From a virus, in IMG/VR virus record IMGVR_UViG_3300034135_000033, positions 1 to 37,395 of that record: 37,395 nucleotides of DNA. One strand, given 5' to 3'. Every line of letters begins with the position of its first letter. The stretch's first letter is position 1. The position numbers and the translations under genes were made by a program. The notes below the pieces were generated by a model. It made no database searches, was not told where the DNA came from, and saw only the letters and a program-made list of their open reading frames with translations. Positions 7,598 to 15,881 of this stretch are shown here, one piece after another.

Positions 7598-10500
7598 CAA
7601 TAGGGCCTCACGTTGACGGAGCGGCCGACGATGATGCTGCCCGCGCTGCCACGCCCGCCGACCGCGGCGACGGCCGCGCCCGCGGCCTCGAGCCGCTTGA
7701 TCGCGTTGAGAGTCTCGGCAGCGATGTCGTTGCCCTCGTTGAGCAGGCCGTTGGTCGCGTCGAGCTTCTTGTTGGTGTCGAGCGCGGCGGCCTGGGCGGC
7801 GCGGATCCGCTCGTTCTCGATCGTGATAATCTCCTCGGCGGCCGACCGAGTGGTTTCGCGATCGGTGGCGAACTCCGGCCCGGCCGTGCCGAAGGCATCT
7901 TTGCTGAGGGAGAGCAGCTGGCGACGCAGGCCGGCAACCTTGTCGCCCGCGCCCTCGACCCCGGCCTTGGCGTCCGTCTCCGCCTTCGCGATCTCGACCA
8001 GGAGCGCCTTGCGCTGGTCGACGGCCGAGCCCTCAAAGAGGTCGCCGAAGTTCATGCTGTCGAGCAGGCTCTGCAGCTGCCCGATCTGGCTCTGGATGAT
8101 GCGGTCGAAGATCTCGGTCCGCTGCTTCCCGTTGACCTCCTCGAGCTTGACCAGGTCGAAGCCGTACTTGGCAGCGACCCGCCGCCGCTCGGCCGCCACC
8201 AGCTCGAAGTCCCTGAACGCCTTCTTCAATGCCCCGTCAGCGCCGCTGAGCAGCAGCTCGAGGTCCTGGACCTTCAATGCCTCCTGCAGTGCCTTGTTGA
8301 TGTCCGTCGAGCTTTGGAGGGCCTTCTGGACCGCTGCCGACAGACCGGAGATGACGCCGTCCTTGATCGCATCGAGGGCGGCGAACGCGATGGCCGACGC
8401 CTGGTCCTCGCCGAAGTCGATCGCCCCCTTCTTCGTCTTCACGTTGCCGCGGCCGCTGGTGTCGACGCGGTAGGCGCCGTCCTTGATTCCAACCGAGACG
8501 CTCGGCGCGCCGGTCACCTGACCGCCGAGCTGCGAGGCGATCGATTGCACGGCGTCGATGATGCTGTTGGCCGCGGCCGACGCCGCCGTCCTGAATTGAG
8601 CATTGTTGCCGCCGGTGCCGGAGACGCCCAGCTCGCCGTTCGAGACGCCGATCGTCGCGGACCCGGCCTTTGAGGATTTGAGCATTCCGCCCACCACGCT
8701 GCCGAGGAGCCCGCCGACGATTTCGCCGACGATGGGCGGGAGCCCCACGGCCGACGCGGCAAAGCCCCCGACCGCGCCGCCGATCTGGCCGCCGGTATTG
8801 GAGCCCTTCACGCCCAGCATCTTCGAGACGCCGGCCACCATGCCGCCGACCGCGGCGCCCTCGAGTCCCTTGCTCGTATATTTGCCGATCGCCTTGGCCG
8901 CGTTCTCTCCCAGGACGCCCTTGGCGAGCTTCTCGATCGTGTAGTCGAAGAAAGCGACCGGGTCCTTGGGGATCCTTGAGCCGGTGACGACGATGTCCCC
9001 CTCCCCAGCGCCCTCGGCCATGGCGTCCGCGATCGAGTCCCAAGCCCCGCCCGGCGCCGTCGCGCCGCCGCCCGCCACGCCAGCGGTGGCCCTCTCCGCC
9101 GCAGACCCCAAACGAAGAATGGAGGCCGAAGCCTTGTCCACCGCGTCGGCCATTCGCTCGGCTGCGTCCTGCGCCACGTCGGCGCCGGTGATTTGGTCCT
9201 CAAGCTTGCGGAACGTGTCGCCGAACAGCTTCTCCTCGAGGACCCGGCCCTGCAGCTGCTTGAAGGAGGCGATCAGGCGCTTCGGCGCGTCCTCGAGCGC
9301 CTCGAGGTCGCCGGAGAGGATGTCGGTGACCAGCGACCGCATGTCGCCCAGGGTGTCGAGGTACTTCTGCTGCTTCTCGCGGTTGACCTCGAACTGCCGC
9401 TCCTCGGCCCGGAGAGCCTGGACCGTGGCGAGGATGGCATCCTTCCGCTCGAGCGACAGCTCCGTGCCGTTCTTCTCGAGGCCGATGATAATGCGGAGCG
9501 CGTCGGCCTCGTCCTGGTGGCCGCCAGTGATCAGCCGCTGGATCTCGAGCGCCTGCCCCTGGCTCTCGATGAACTCGTTATAGGGGCGATCGAGGCCGTC
9601 CTGGATGGCTTGGCGGGCTTCCCCGATCTGCTGGATGAAGCCCTCGAGGCCCGGCGGCTGCTGCTTGGAGAAATCGGCTGCGACCTGGTCGAGCGCCCGG
9701 AAGGCGATTCGCGCCTTGTCGGCGAGCGTCTCCGACTTCTCGAAGGGCTCCGCTATCCCGGCGATCAAGCCCGCCCGGATCTGCGTTCGCGCCGTCTCGG
9801 CGTCGGCGAGCAGCTCTTGCATGTTGAGCGGCTTCTTGCGGCGGATGTCGTCGACCAGGTCGTCGAGCGCGGCCATGGCCTTGCTGGCTTCCCCGATGAT
9901 CTTCGGCTGATCATCATCGATGAACCGGGCGGCTATGCCCGCGATCTTGTCGGCCGCGTCCTCGCCGAACTCCTCGAGGCGATCGGTCTTGCCGCCGCTG
10001 CCACGAGCCCTCGGCGTCTTCTTCCTCGCGCCGCCGCCCGATCGCCGGAGCTCCGGCGCGAGCGATCCGCCATCCAGCGACTTGTCGATCAGGCCGGCGA
10101 CGATGTCGTTCTGCTCGGCTGTGGCGGTGTCGATCAACGCCTGGCGCCAATCTTTCGACGACACGCCAGTCAGGTTCCGGACGACGTCGGTATTTCGCGA
10201 CGTGGCCTCCCTGAATTCCGTCTGCTGAAGCGCTCGCTCGATTGCCTTCGAGCGCTCCTCGGCGGACTTGGCCCCCTCGATGGCCCGGATGTGTTTCCCG
10301 ACCGCTTCGTCCTGGGCAGCATCCGCCGCGTCGCCGCGCCCACTGGACCAGCCGAGGAAGCGACGGAGGCCGCCTTTCACCCCGCCTCCGTCGTTCTGCA
10401 TGTCGCTGAACGTCTCGCCCGCGGAGGCCCGCTTTGCCATCGCGTCGGCCCTGAGGTTGATCGCCGTCAGCCGCGCATTCGCTATCAGGAGTGCGTTCTG

Positions 10501-11235
10501 CCGCTCGATCTTCCCCGAGGTCATGTCGAAGATGCTGCCGAGGACGCTCTGCGCCTGGCCCAGCGCATCGGCGCCCAACTCTGCCGCCTGGAATGCCTGC
10601 TCGCTCACGAAAAGAGAGTCGATCAGCGCCGTTAGGGCGCCCGAGACCAGCTCGCCGATGACAAGCCCGAGGACTCCGCCCAGCATTCCGGCCAGCGCCA
10701 GGCCCTGTTTCCCGCTGGCCGCCATCCCCTCGCCGGCCTCCCCGGCTCCTTTCCCCAGGTCCATCAGCGGCTCAACGCCAGCCTTGAGCTGCTCCGCCAT
10801 TGTGTCCGCGGCCTTGCCGCTGTCGGTCATGGCCTCGCTTGTGCCGCGCGCCGTCTCGCCGAACTGCCCGGCCTCGCCGGCGGTGCCCCTCGCAGTGTTG
10901 CCCAGCTTCGCCAGCGCCGCCTCGAAAGCCTCGACCTTCGAGCCACCCTCGCCGGCATTCTGCGACGCCTCGGAAACCTTAGCCAGCTCCTCGGAGGCGG
11001 TTTTGGCAGAGCCCCCGACCTTCTGGAGCGATGCGTCGGTCTCGTTGAGGCCAGCTGCGGCCGCCTTTCCGGCCTCGCCAGTCTTGGCCGTCTCGCCGGC
11101 GAGCTGGCCGGCAGTGCTCGCGAAATCCGCAGCGGTCTCCTTTACCCGCTTCAGCGCCGTGTCGGTATCGTTGAGCATGCCGACGACGCCACTGCCGTCC
11201 GCCTTGACCCGTACCCCAAAGACGAGATCCGTCAT
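7597..11235 (-). CDS. Tail tape measure protein
   Basis: This 1212-residue protein is the largest gene of the window. It is dominated by long alanine/glycine-rich helical stretches (about 25-160, 470-720 and 1040-1190) with heptad-like spacing. It also has hydrophobic segments, such as residues 179-210 and a glycine-rich hydrophobic region in the middle third (GGAVGGFAASAVGLPPIVGE). This is the typical composition of a tape measure: it sets tail length and is ejected into the cell envelope with the DNA. It follows the two-frame chaperone cassette, exactly as in lambda-like and B3-like tails. At roughly 0.15 nm per residue, 1212 residues would imply a long flexible tail. Confidence 0.9.
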   Translation of the reverse strand: MTDLVFGVRVKADGSGVVGMLNDTDTALKRVKETAADFASTAGQLAGETAKTGEAGKAAAAGLNETDASLQKVGGSAKTASEELAKVSEASQNAGEGGSKVEAFEAALAKLGNTARGTAGEAGQFGETARGTSEAMTDSGKAADTMAEQLKAGVEPLMDLGKGAGEAGEGMAASGKQGLALAGMLGGVLGLVIGELVSGALTALIDSLFVSEQAFQAAELGADALGQAQSVLGSIFDMTSGKIERQNALLIANARLTAINLRADAMAKRASAGETFSDMQNDGGGVKGGLRRFLGWSSGRGDAADAAQDEAVGKHIRAIEGAKSAEERSKAIERALQQTEFREATSRNTDVVRNLTGVSSKDWRQALIDTATAEQNDIVAGLIDKSLDGGSLAPELRRSGGGARKKTPRARGSGGKTDRLEEFGEDAADKIAGIAARFIDDDQPKIIGEASKAMAALDDLVDDIRRKKPLNMQELLADAETARTQIRAGLIAGIAEPFEKSETLADKARIAFRALDQVAADFSKQQPPGLEGFIQQIGEARQAIQDGLDRPYNEFIESQGQALEIQRLITGGHQDEADALRIIIGLEKNGTELSLERKDAILATVQALRAEERQFEVNREKQQKYLDTLGDMRSLVTDILSGDLEALEDAPKRLIASFKQLQGRVLEEKLFGDTFRKLEDQITGADVAQDAAERMADAVDKASASILRLGSAAERATAGVAGGGATAPGGAWDSIADAMAEGAGEGDIVVTGSRIPKDPVAFFDYTIEKLAKGVLGENAAKAIGKYTSKGLEGAAVGGMVAGVSKMLGVKGSNTGGQIGGAVGGFAASAVGLPPIVGEIVGGLLGSVVGGMLKSSKAGSATIGVSNGELGVSGTGGNNAQFRTAASAAANSIIDAVQSIASQLGGQVTGAPSVSVGIKDGAYRVDTSGRGNVKTKKGAIDFGEDQASAIAFAALDAIKDGVISGLSAAVQKALQSSTDINKALQEALKVQDLELLLSGADGALKKAFRDFELVAAERRRVAAKYGFDLVKLEEVNGKQRTEIFDRIIQSQIGQLQSLLDSMNFGDLFEGSAVDQRKALLVEIAKAETDAKAGVEGAGDKVAGLRRQLLSLSKDAFGTAGPEFATDRETTRSAAEEIITIENERIRAAQAAALDTNKKLDATNGLLNEGNDIAAETLNAIKRLEAAGAAVAAVGGRGSAGSIIVGRSVNVRPY

Positions 11236-11573
11236 GCCCGCGCCGCCAGCACATTAAGCGCCGCCAGCTCCATGTCGCGGAGGTCGGTCAGCAGCTGCGG
11301 ACTCATCGGGATCTCCAGCATGGCGGCGGTGGGCGGAATGGCGAGGTAGTCGAGGCCGAGGCGGCTCCCGCTGATCGGGTGCCGCCTCCACTGCGTGTCG
11401 AGGGCGAAGAAGAGGCCGGCCGGCTTTGCCTCATCCTCGACCAGCTCCAGATCCTCTTCGTCCGCGCGCTCCCGATGGGGCAGCTCGGACTTCTGAGTGA
11501 GGGCGTCATCGGCCACGATCGGCTTGCCGCCGCGCCCGCCGGCCCAGCGGCGCGCGACGGCCTTCAGTTTCCC
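11232..11573 (-). CDS. DUF1799-like tail chaperone extension (T part, -1 frame)
   Basis: This reading frame of about 113 codons runs to a stop that overlaps the tape-measure start. It contains the DUF1799-type core LFFALDTQWRR and GLDYLAI. It has no convincing start or ribosome site of its own; the first usable codon is a GTG at 11516 with poor spacing. It opens in the -1 frame of the upstream chaperone exactly at a GGGAAAC heptamer, so it is best read as the extension made by frameshifting, like lambda gpT in gpGT. It may also be translated separately at a low level. Role: loading tape measure and tail tube during assembly. Confidence 0.75.
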   Translation of the reverse strand, partial: GKLKAVARRWAGGRGGKPIVADDALTQKSELPHRERADEEDLELVEDEAKPAGLFFALDTQWRRHPISGSRLGLDYLAIPPTAAMLEIPMSPQLLTDLRDMELAALNVLAARA

Positions 11574-12004
11574 GAACGGATATCCTTCCCTCCGGCGCGG
11601 ACGACTCGGTACGCGTCGATCGCGGCGTTGAAGACCGATGGCTCGTTGACGAGGAGGGGAATGTTGGCCGGCTCCCACTTGAGCGGCTCGTCATTCTCCA
11701 TCAACACTCCGCGCCAGTCCGTCGCGATCTTCTGCAGGAACTCGGTGTAGAACCCGGAGAGCACAGACCTTTCCAGGGCCTTCCGGTTCTCGTCGTCCTG
11801 CTCGCCGGCCATCACGTCGGCGATCTTCTGCCGCGCCTTCTGAGGCAGCTCCGCCGCCTCGGCGATCAGCAGGACGAAGTCGTCCTCGGTATGGATGATG
11901 AACCGCAGCTCGATCGAGTTCTCGACGATCTGCCCCTCTTCGGTGACACTGTTCCACTTCACCAGCCACCAGGCCCGGCGATCCTTTACGATTCTGTAGG
12001 TCAA
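11564..12004 (-). CDS. Tail assembly chaperone (G part)
   Basis: This 146-residue protein lies between the tail tube and the tape measure, where tail assembly chaperones are encoded. The start is taken as the TTG at 12004: GGGGGA lies seven bases upstream, and the protein then begins at LTYRIVKDRRAWW, just after the tail-tube stop. The N-terminal part is beta-rich (VKWNSVTEEGQIVENSIEL), the C-terminal part helical. The gene ends in GGA AAC TGA, where GGGAAAC forms a -1 slippery site. Confidence 0.8.
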   Translation of the reverse strand: MTYRIVKDRRAWWLVKWNSVTEEGQIVENSIELRFIIHTEDDFVLLIAEAAELPQKARQKIADVMAGEQDDENRKALERSVLSGFYTEFLQKIATDWRGVLMENDEPLKWEPANIPLLVNEPSVFNAAIDAYRVVRAGGKDIRSGN

Positions 12005-12018
12005 TTGATCGTCCCCCC

Positions 12019-12960
12019 TTACTTCGCGGTCAGAAGCAGGTCGTCCTGCCCGTTGCGGATGTTGAGGCCGACCGAGATGTCCAGCATCATCACGTCGTCC
12101 TCCTCGGTCCTGGTGATCTTCAGGATCTGGAGGTAACTGGTGTCGACCTGGATGATGTTGCCCGCGACCGTGCCGTGGACGAGCTGCGTCGCGATCTCCG
12201 TCCCGACGTCGAGCGTCGTGAAGTAGTTCTTCGACGCGAGAGCCGGCGCTTCGCAGATGACGCGGCCGGTCATGGCGTGGTCGCCGCGCTGAATGTAGTT
12301 GGCGCCGACCAGGTTCCGCGGCTTGACTTCGGCATTGGCGTCCAGCGTGAACTGCTTCAGCACGGCCGCGAAGCCGTCCAGAAGGAAGTCGGTGTTGGCG
12401 GTATTGACCTCGAGCGGCTCGAGCCACCGGGTGAAATCCGGGTTGCCGACCGGCGCCGTGCCGTCGATCGCCGGGCTCGGCGGCAGGATGGCCTGCATGT
12501 CGACCTTGGCAAAGGGCACCGCCCCGGCCGTGAAGTCGACGCCGAACGTGCCGCGCGATCCGAGCCCGCGAGCGCGCTGACCTCCCATCCAATGATGACA
12601 GGTGCCGGCGGACAGGGCGGCCCCCGCGGCGGCGAACTTCTGCTCCGCCTTGGTCGCCGCCGTCAGGACCGGCGCAGCCATGCCGCAGCACTCCAGATGC
12701 TCCATCCAGGGCGCAGCCGTGCCCGCGGCGCCGGATCCCGCCATCTCCAGCTCATAGCCGAAGGCGGTGCGCCGGTTCGTGGGCGAGGACTTGCGGCGGC
12801 CGCGACTCGGCGTGTCGAGCTTCCGCTCGAGCTGGTCGACGACGATCGGCTCCGCGCTGAAGTTGCGAGTGACCACAGCATTGGCAGCGGTCGTCGGCGC
12901 CGCGTCGGTGCCGTAGGTCGTCTCTTTCTTGAAGAGGATCGTCTTGAGGGTGTCGGGCAT
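12019..12960 (-). CDS. Major tail tube protein
   Basis: This 313-residue protein begins LKTILFKKETTYGTDAAPT, the typical opening of siphovirus tail tube proteins of this type (a fixed N-terminal arm followed by the beta-sandwich core). Strand-rich segments with conserved Gly/Asn turns continue to the C-terminus (ITRTEEDDVMMLDISVGLNIRNG). It precedes the frameshifting chaperone and tape measure, the standard tail order. There is no sheath gene beside it, which shows that the tail is non-contractile, unlike Mu. Confidence 0.85.
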   Translation of the reverse strand: MPDTLKTILFKKETTYGTDAAPTTAANAVVTRNFSAEPIVVDQLERKLDTPSRGRRKSSPTNRRTAFGYELEMAGSGAAGTAAPWMEHLECCGMAAPVLTAATKAEQKFAAAGAALSAGTCHHWMGGQRARGLGSRGTFGVDFTAGAVPFAKVDMQAILPPSPAIDGTAPVGNPDFTRWLEPLEVNTANTDFLLDGFAAVLKQFTLDANAEVKPRNLVGANYIQRGDHAMTGRVICEAPALASKNYFTTLDVGTEIATQLVHGTVAGNIIQVDTSYLQILKITRTEEDDVMMLDISVGLNIRNGQDDLLLTAK

Positions 12961-12972
12961 CGATGCAGCTCC

Positions 12973-13320
12973 TTACTCGGCGCCGCCGGCGGGCTCGCCA
13001 GCGCTGTCGGTCCAGTCTTCGGGATGGGTGAGCGGGTCCTTTTTCCCCCGCTCGGTCAGTGCGCGGATCCGGGCCGGTCCGGAAAGGGGGAGGCCGAACG
13101 CGTCGAGCTGCCGGCCGGTAGCCTGGTCGACCGGCCGCGGCCGCGTCGGCTCCTCCTGCGTCGTCTGCTTGCGGGCCTCGAGCGCGGCCTCGATCAGCGC
13201 GATGATGGCGGGGTTGGTCGCGTCGGCCGGCACCTCGATCTCGAGGCCGGCTGCGGTCTCGAGCAGCTCGGGCTTCGTCTGCTTGCTCAGCGGCTTGGTC
13301 GAGAGGGGGGTGTCGGTCAT
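12973..13320 (-). CDS. Small protein with SAP/HeH-like N-terminal motif
   Basis: This 115-residue protein has an N-terminal helix-extended-helix pattern (LSKQTKPELLETAAGLEIEV, then ATNPAIIALIEAALEA). This resembles the Rho-N/SAP/HeH modules often carried by small phage head and tail proteins. The C-terminal half is polar and proline-rich. It lies between the tail terminator and the tail tube. A TGTCCG-N4-CGGACA palindrome lies 61-76 bases upstream inside the preceding gene, so an internal late promoter is possible. Confidence 0.7.
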   Translation of the reverse strand: MTDTPLSTKPLSKQTKPELLETAAGLEIEVPADATNPAIIALIEAALEARKQTTQEEPTRPRPVDQATGRQLDAFGLPLSGPARIRALTERGKKDPLTHPEDWTDSAGEPAGGAE

Positions 13321-13736
13321 GCGCTTGCTGCCTTCCTGATGTGGCGACCAGTCCTGAAGGTGGTCATCCAGTTGAGTGTATGTCCGTCCACGGACAGAAG
13401 GCGCCCGCGGACGGCCTCACACGCGCGCGAGGCGTCGGGGTGGGTCCAGCCGACCAGGGCGTCGATCGTCCTGCGCTCCTCGGCCTCGAGGTCGTCGGCG
13501 ATCGCTGCCTGGTTGAGCGCGGCCGCCTGCAGCATGTGGATCACGCCGAAGGTTTCGGAGAGGCTCTGGTCGTGGACGCCTATGCGGTTGTTCGGAGTGG
13601 CGTCCCAGCCCTCGGGGACGACGAAGCGGGCCGGGAGCTGAGCTGGCGCCGTCTTCAGACCGGCGAACTCGAGCGCGCCATAAACCCGCCCGAGCTTGGC
13701 CGCCTTCATGCAGTCGACGATCGGGACGAGCCTCAT
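13317..13736 (-). CDS. Tail terminator/tail completion-type protein
   Basis: This 139-residue protein starts MRLVPIVDCMKA, with the helix-strand pattern and length of tail terminator proteins, which cap the tail tube and join it to the head. The segment ARFVVPEGWDATPNN and the following FGVIHMLQA fit the strand content of that group. It lies between the head-tail connector genes and the tail tube. The start at 13736 overlaps the preceding stop by four bases. A candidate late-operator palindrome (13381-13396) lies within its coding sequence. Confidence 0.7.
   Translation of the reverse strand: MRLVPIVDCMKAAKLGRVYGALEFAGLKTAPAQLPARFVVPEGWDATPNNRIGVHDQSLSETFGVIHMLQAAALNQAAIADDLEAEERRTIDALVGWTHPDASRACEAVRGRLLSVDGHTLNWMTTFRTGRHIRKAASA
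13381..13396 (-). promoter_or_regulatory. Late-operator palindrome copy 2 (inside tail terminator gene)
   Basis: TGTCCG-TCCA-CGGACA: the same 6-bp arms and 4-base spacing as the intergenic copies, but inside a gene. The flanking bases differ from the other copies. It may drive an internal promoter for the tail-tube genes or may be a chance codon arrangement. Confidence 0.35.
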
Positions 13737-14020
13737 GCCGGACCTCCGACGGTGCGGCGCGCGTCCAGCGCCTCGAGGAGCGTGGACAGCTTGCAGCCGG
13801 CACAAATGACCGTCGCCGGCGCCACGGTGACGTCGCAGGGCAGGGTCACTTCACTGGCGGTGATCAGTTCGGCCGCGCCGGCAGTGATGACCAGCCCGGC
13901 GATACGGCGACAGATTGTCTTGGTCGCGGCGCTCTCCCGTTCCCAGGATATCGACCGGCCCGCAGGGTAGAGGCCGAGGTGAACGACCTGTGCGAAAACT
14001 TCCTGGAGGTCTCCGGTCAT
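13733..14020 (-). CDS. Head-tail joining region protein (95 aa)
   Basis: This 95-residue protein is coupled by four-base overlaps to both neighbours. It has a helical N-terminus and a beta-rich, cysteine-containing C-terminal half (LPCDVTVAPATVICAGC). The position between the virion morphogenesis (G-like) protein and the tail terminator suggests a neck or joining role, but the family is not recognised. Confidence 0.65.
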   Translation of the reverse strand: MTGDLQEVFAQVVHLGLYPAGRSISWERESAATKTICRRIAGLVITAGAAELITASEVTLPCDVTVAPATVICAGCKLSTLLEALDARRTVGGPA

Positions 14021-14535
14021 GCGGGCGCTCCCGAGCTGCCGCCGGTGATGCTGTTGCGGAGGTGGTTGCTCAGCGTCTCGACGATGAACTCCGGATCGTC
14101 GGCTTCGAAGCCCATATAGGGCCGGGCCGGCATGACGACTCGAGCGAAGAGGCGGCCTGCGAAGCTAAGCGCCTTCTTCACCTTCGGGACGATGATCCCG
14201 CCGAGCTGGTGGATCCGCGCGTAGATGGCGGCACCGCCCGACGCCTCGGGGCCGGCCGCCGCATAGTCACGGCCGAAGTCCTCGCGAATCGAGTTCTTGA
14301 GGTCGCCGCTTTCGGTCAGTGTCTGGCCGGCCTCTTCTCGGGCACGGCGAGATTTCTTCCAGGGCGTCCCGTCAGGGCCCGCCTCTCGCTCGAAACGCAG
14401 CTTGGCGGCGCCCGAAAGATGGACGGCGATCAACTTCATGGGCCCGCTGAAGTCCTGGCCGGCGGCGATGCCGCGGCTGAGGGCCTCGGCGAGGTTCTCC
14501 TCAATGACGAATTCCAGGACGAGACCCTCGCTCAT
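14017..14535 (-). CDS. Phage virion morphogenesis protein (Mu gpG-like)
   Basis: This 172-residue protein matches the virion morphogenesis/tail completion family, of which Mu gpG is the type. Features are GIAAGQDFSGPMKLIAVHL near the N-terminus, a basic FEREAGPDGTPWKKS segment, and TLTESGDLKNSI followed by a strand ending YARIHQLGG. The C-terminal ARPYMGF is also characteristic. In Mu this protein acts in head-tail joining. In Mu the gene directly follows MuF; here it is on the opposite arm, about 21 kb away, part of the split head module. Confidence 0.88.
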   Translation of the reverse strand: MSEGLVLEFVIEENLAEALSRGIAAGQDFSGPMKLIAVHLSGAAKLRFEREAGPDGTPWKKSRRAREEAGQTLTESGDLKNSIREDFGRDYAAAGPEASGGAAIYARIHQLGGIIVPKVKKALSFAGRLFARVVMPARPYMGFEADDPEFIVETLSNHLRNSITGGSSGAPA

Positions 14536-14536
14536 C

Positions 14537-15256
14537 TCAATAGTCCTTCAGGCCGTCAGGGTACTGGCGGCGGCCGGGCTGGATCAGGATCGGCGACGAG
14601 CTGGGAGCGGCCGCGATCGGCGCGGAAGCGGGCAGGGGCAGCTGACCCTTCGATATCCGCTCGAGCAGCGCCAGGGCGGCCTTGCGGGCGCCGTCAATGC
14701 CTTCCGGCGCCCCGCGGGGATAGAGCCTGGCGCGGGCCATGTCGGCGATCGCCACCTTGACGATCTGCGGGACCTCCGCGAGCGGCACCGCATAAACGGC
14801 GCTGATGAAGGCGTCGGCGACCGCCTGGGCGTCGCCCAGGGCGCCGACGAGGAGCCCGCGGTCAATGCGGCCGCTCCCGTCGACGTCCGTCATGCGGACC
14901 GTTTCCTCGAGCCCGCACTTGGCGACGAACTCCGCGATCGAGAGATAGGGGGCGCCGCCGTCCGGCGTCGTCCAGGCGCCGTCGAGGACGACCAGCTCCA
15001 GCTCGCCCTCGCGGGTCTCGCCGGCGGCGTCCTCGACCTGGGCGGTGATCAGGTAGCGCTCGCCATCGGTGCCGCCGCTGACGTGGATGAACAGGGCGCC
15101 CGCGGTCAGGGAGCCGGCCGCGACGATCGGCGCGCTGCCGGCGACCAGGCCGCGGCTCGCGGCCGTGACGTCGATGATCGCGACGATCGCGGCCGCGCCC
15201 TCGATCGGCAGCTGCCGCTTCAGCGCCTCTGAAGGCTGTTTGACGAGGGCCTGCAT
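14537..15256 (-). CDS. DUF1320 (Mu gp36-like) head-tail connector with extra N-terminal domain
   Basis: This 239-residue protein has two parts. Residues 1-100 form a beta-rich domain (ITAQVEDAAGETREGELELVV). Residues about 103-215 match DUF1320 as in Mu gp36, including the start YLSIAEFVAKCG, the middle ADAFISAVYAVPL and the end VAIADMARARLYP. Mu gp36 is about 140 residues, so the N-terminal domain is an addition. The start is the ATG at 15256, overlapping the preceding stop. Confidence 0.82.
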   Translation of the reverse strand: MQALVKQPSEALKRQLPIEGAAAIVAIIDVTAASRGLVAGSAPIVAAGSLTAGALFIHVSGGTDGERYLITAQVEDAAGETREGELELVVLDGAWTTPDGGAPYLSIAEFVAKCGLEETVRMTDVDGSGRIDRGLLVGALGDAQAVADAFISAVYAVPLAEVPQIVKVAIADMARARLYPRGAPEGIDGARKAALALLERISKGQLPLPASAPIAAAPSSSPILIQPGRRQYPDGLKDY

Positions 15257-15480
15257 CAACGCTGCCGCCTGCGATGCCGGCGACGGGTCCGGCGGCTGAT
15301 GTGCAGCCGATTCGGCCGGCCCCGGCGATCATGGGGACGCCGCCTCGAGCGCCGCGGCCGGCGGCGCGGCTCGGGCGGATCGGCCGCCAGCTCGAGCATC
15401 GGCGCGGTGGCGAAGGGGGCGGTCGCCGCGGCTGCAAGACAGCTGGCCGCGATGATGGTGTGGAGCCGCCGCCCCAGCAT
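15256..15480 (-). CDS. Small Arg-rich protein with signal-like N-terminus
   Basis: This 74-residue frame fills the gap between the SAP-like head protein and the DUF1320 protein. It has a GGAGGG ribosome site that overlaps the previous stop, and its own stop overlaps the next ATG. The N-terminus looks like a signal or membrane segment (LHTIIAASCLAAAATAPFATA). The C-terminal half is extremely arginine-rich, which could be genuine or a by-product of high G+C in a non-selected frame. Translation signals favour a real gene. Confidence 0.5.
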   Translation of the reverse strand: MLGRRLHTIIAASCLAAAATAPFATAPMLELAADPPEPRRRPRRSRRRPHDRRGRPNRLHISRRTRRRHRRRQR

Positions 15481-15483
15481 GCC

Positions 15484-15792
15484 TTAGCCCTCCTTCTTCG
15501 CGCGGTGCGCCACGATCGCCGCGCGGAGCTTCGCCTCGTCCTTGATCAGGCCGAAGCCGGGGACCTTCTCCGCCTTGGCGGTGGCCTTCAGCTCGTCGAA
15601 CGACTGCTCCTCGAGCGGCTTGGCCGGCGGGTCCTGCTTCTCCGCCTTCACCCTGGCGCCGGCCTTCAGGGCGCCGATGCGGACCAGGGCGTCGCCCTCT
15701 TTCTCGTCCAGCTCGACGGTGCCGCCGGGCGGGATCGGCTTGGGGCCGCCGTTGCGAAGGGGAGTGACGACTTCGTATGAGCGCTTCGCCAT
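15484..15792 (-). CDS. Small head protein with SAP/Rho-N-like C-terminus
   Basis: This 102-residue protein has an N-terminal beta segment (YEVVTPLRNGGPKPIPPGGTV) of the kind seen in short head-fibre or capsid-associated proteins. A C-terminal helix-extended-helix segment follows (SFDELKATAKAEKVPGFG, then DEAKLRAAIVAHR). It follows the major capsid gene after an 89-base spacer with a strong hairpin. The ribosome site GGAG is well placed. A minor capsid or fibre role is inferred. Confidence 0.75.
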   Translation of the reverse strand: MAKRSYEVVTPLRNGGPKPIPPGGTVELDEKEGDALVRIGALKAGARVKAEKQDPPAKPLEEQSFDELKATAKAEKVPGFGLIKDEAKLRAAIVAHRAKKEG

Positions 15793-15821
15793 AGAGAGGC
15801 TCCTTCAGGAGGGAGGAACTG

Positions 15822-15862
15822 CCGCCGAGCGATGGGGGGGGATGAAGTCCCTCGCCCGGCGG
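15822..15862 (-). other. Strong hairpin after the major capsid gene
   Basis: On the minus strand, an 11-bp stem (CCGCCGGGCGA pairing with TCGCTCGGCGG, one G-U) closes a C-rich loop, 20 bases past the capsid stop. No U-run follows, so it is not a standard terminator. It may protect the capsid mRNA 3' end or limit read-through to the following genes. Confidence 0.6.
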
Positions 15863-15881
15863 CACCAGGTCGGTCGACGGA

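Larger units (their letters stand above)
11232..12004 (-). other. Predicted -1 frameshift fusion (GT-type chaperone)
   Basis: The slippery heptamer G GGA AAC covers 11573-11567 in the correct phase (tcG GGA AAC tga). The zero-frame stop TGA is the next codon. A -1 slip after AAC would join 146 residues of the upstream protein to 111 residues of the downstream frame, giving 257 residues. Lambda uses the related GGGAAAG at the same place in its tail operon. Confidence 0.75.

Noticed and set aside
14885-14899. GTCCG-N5-CGGAC resembling the late palindrome
   Set aside because: Shorter arms and a 5-base spacer, inside the DUF1320 gene; the geometry does not match the other copies.
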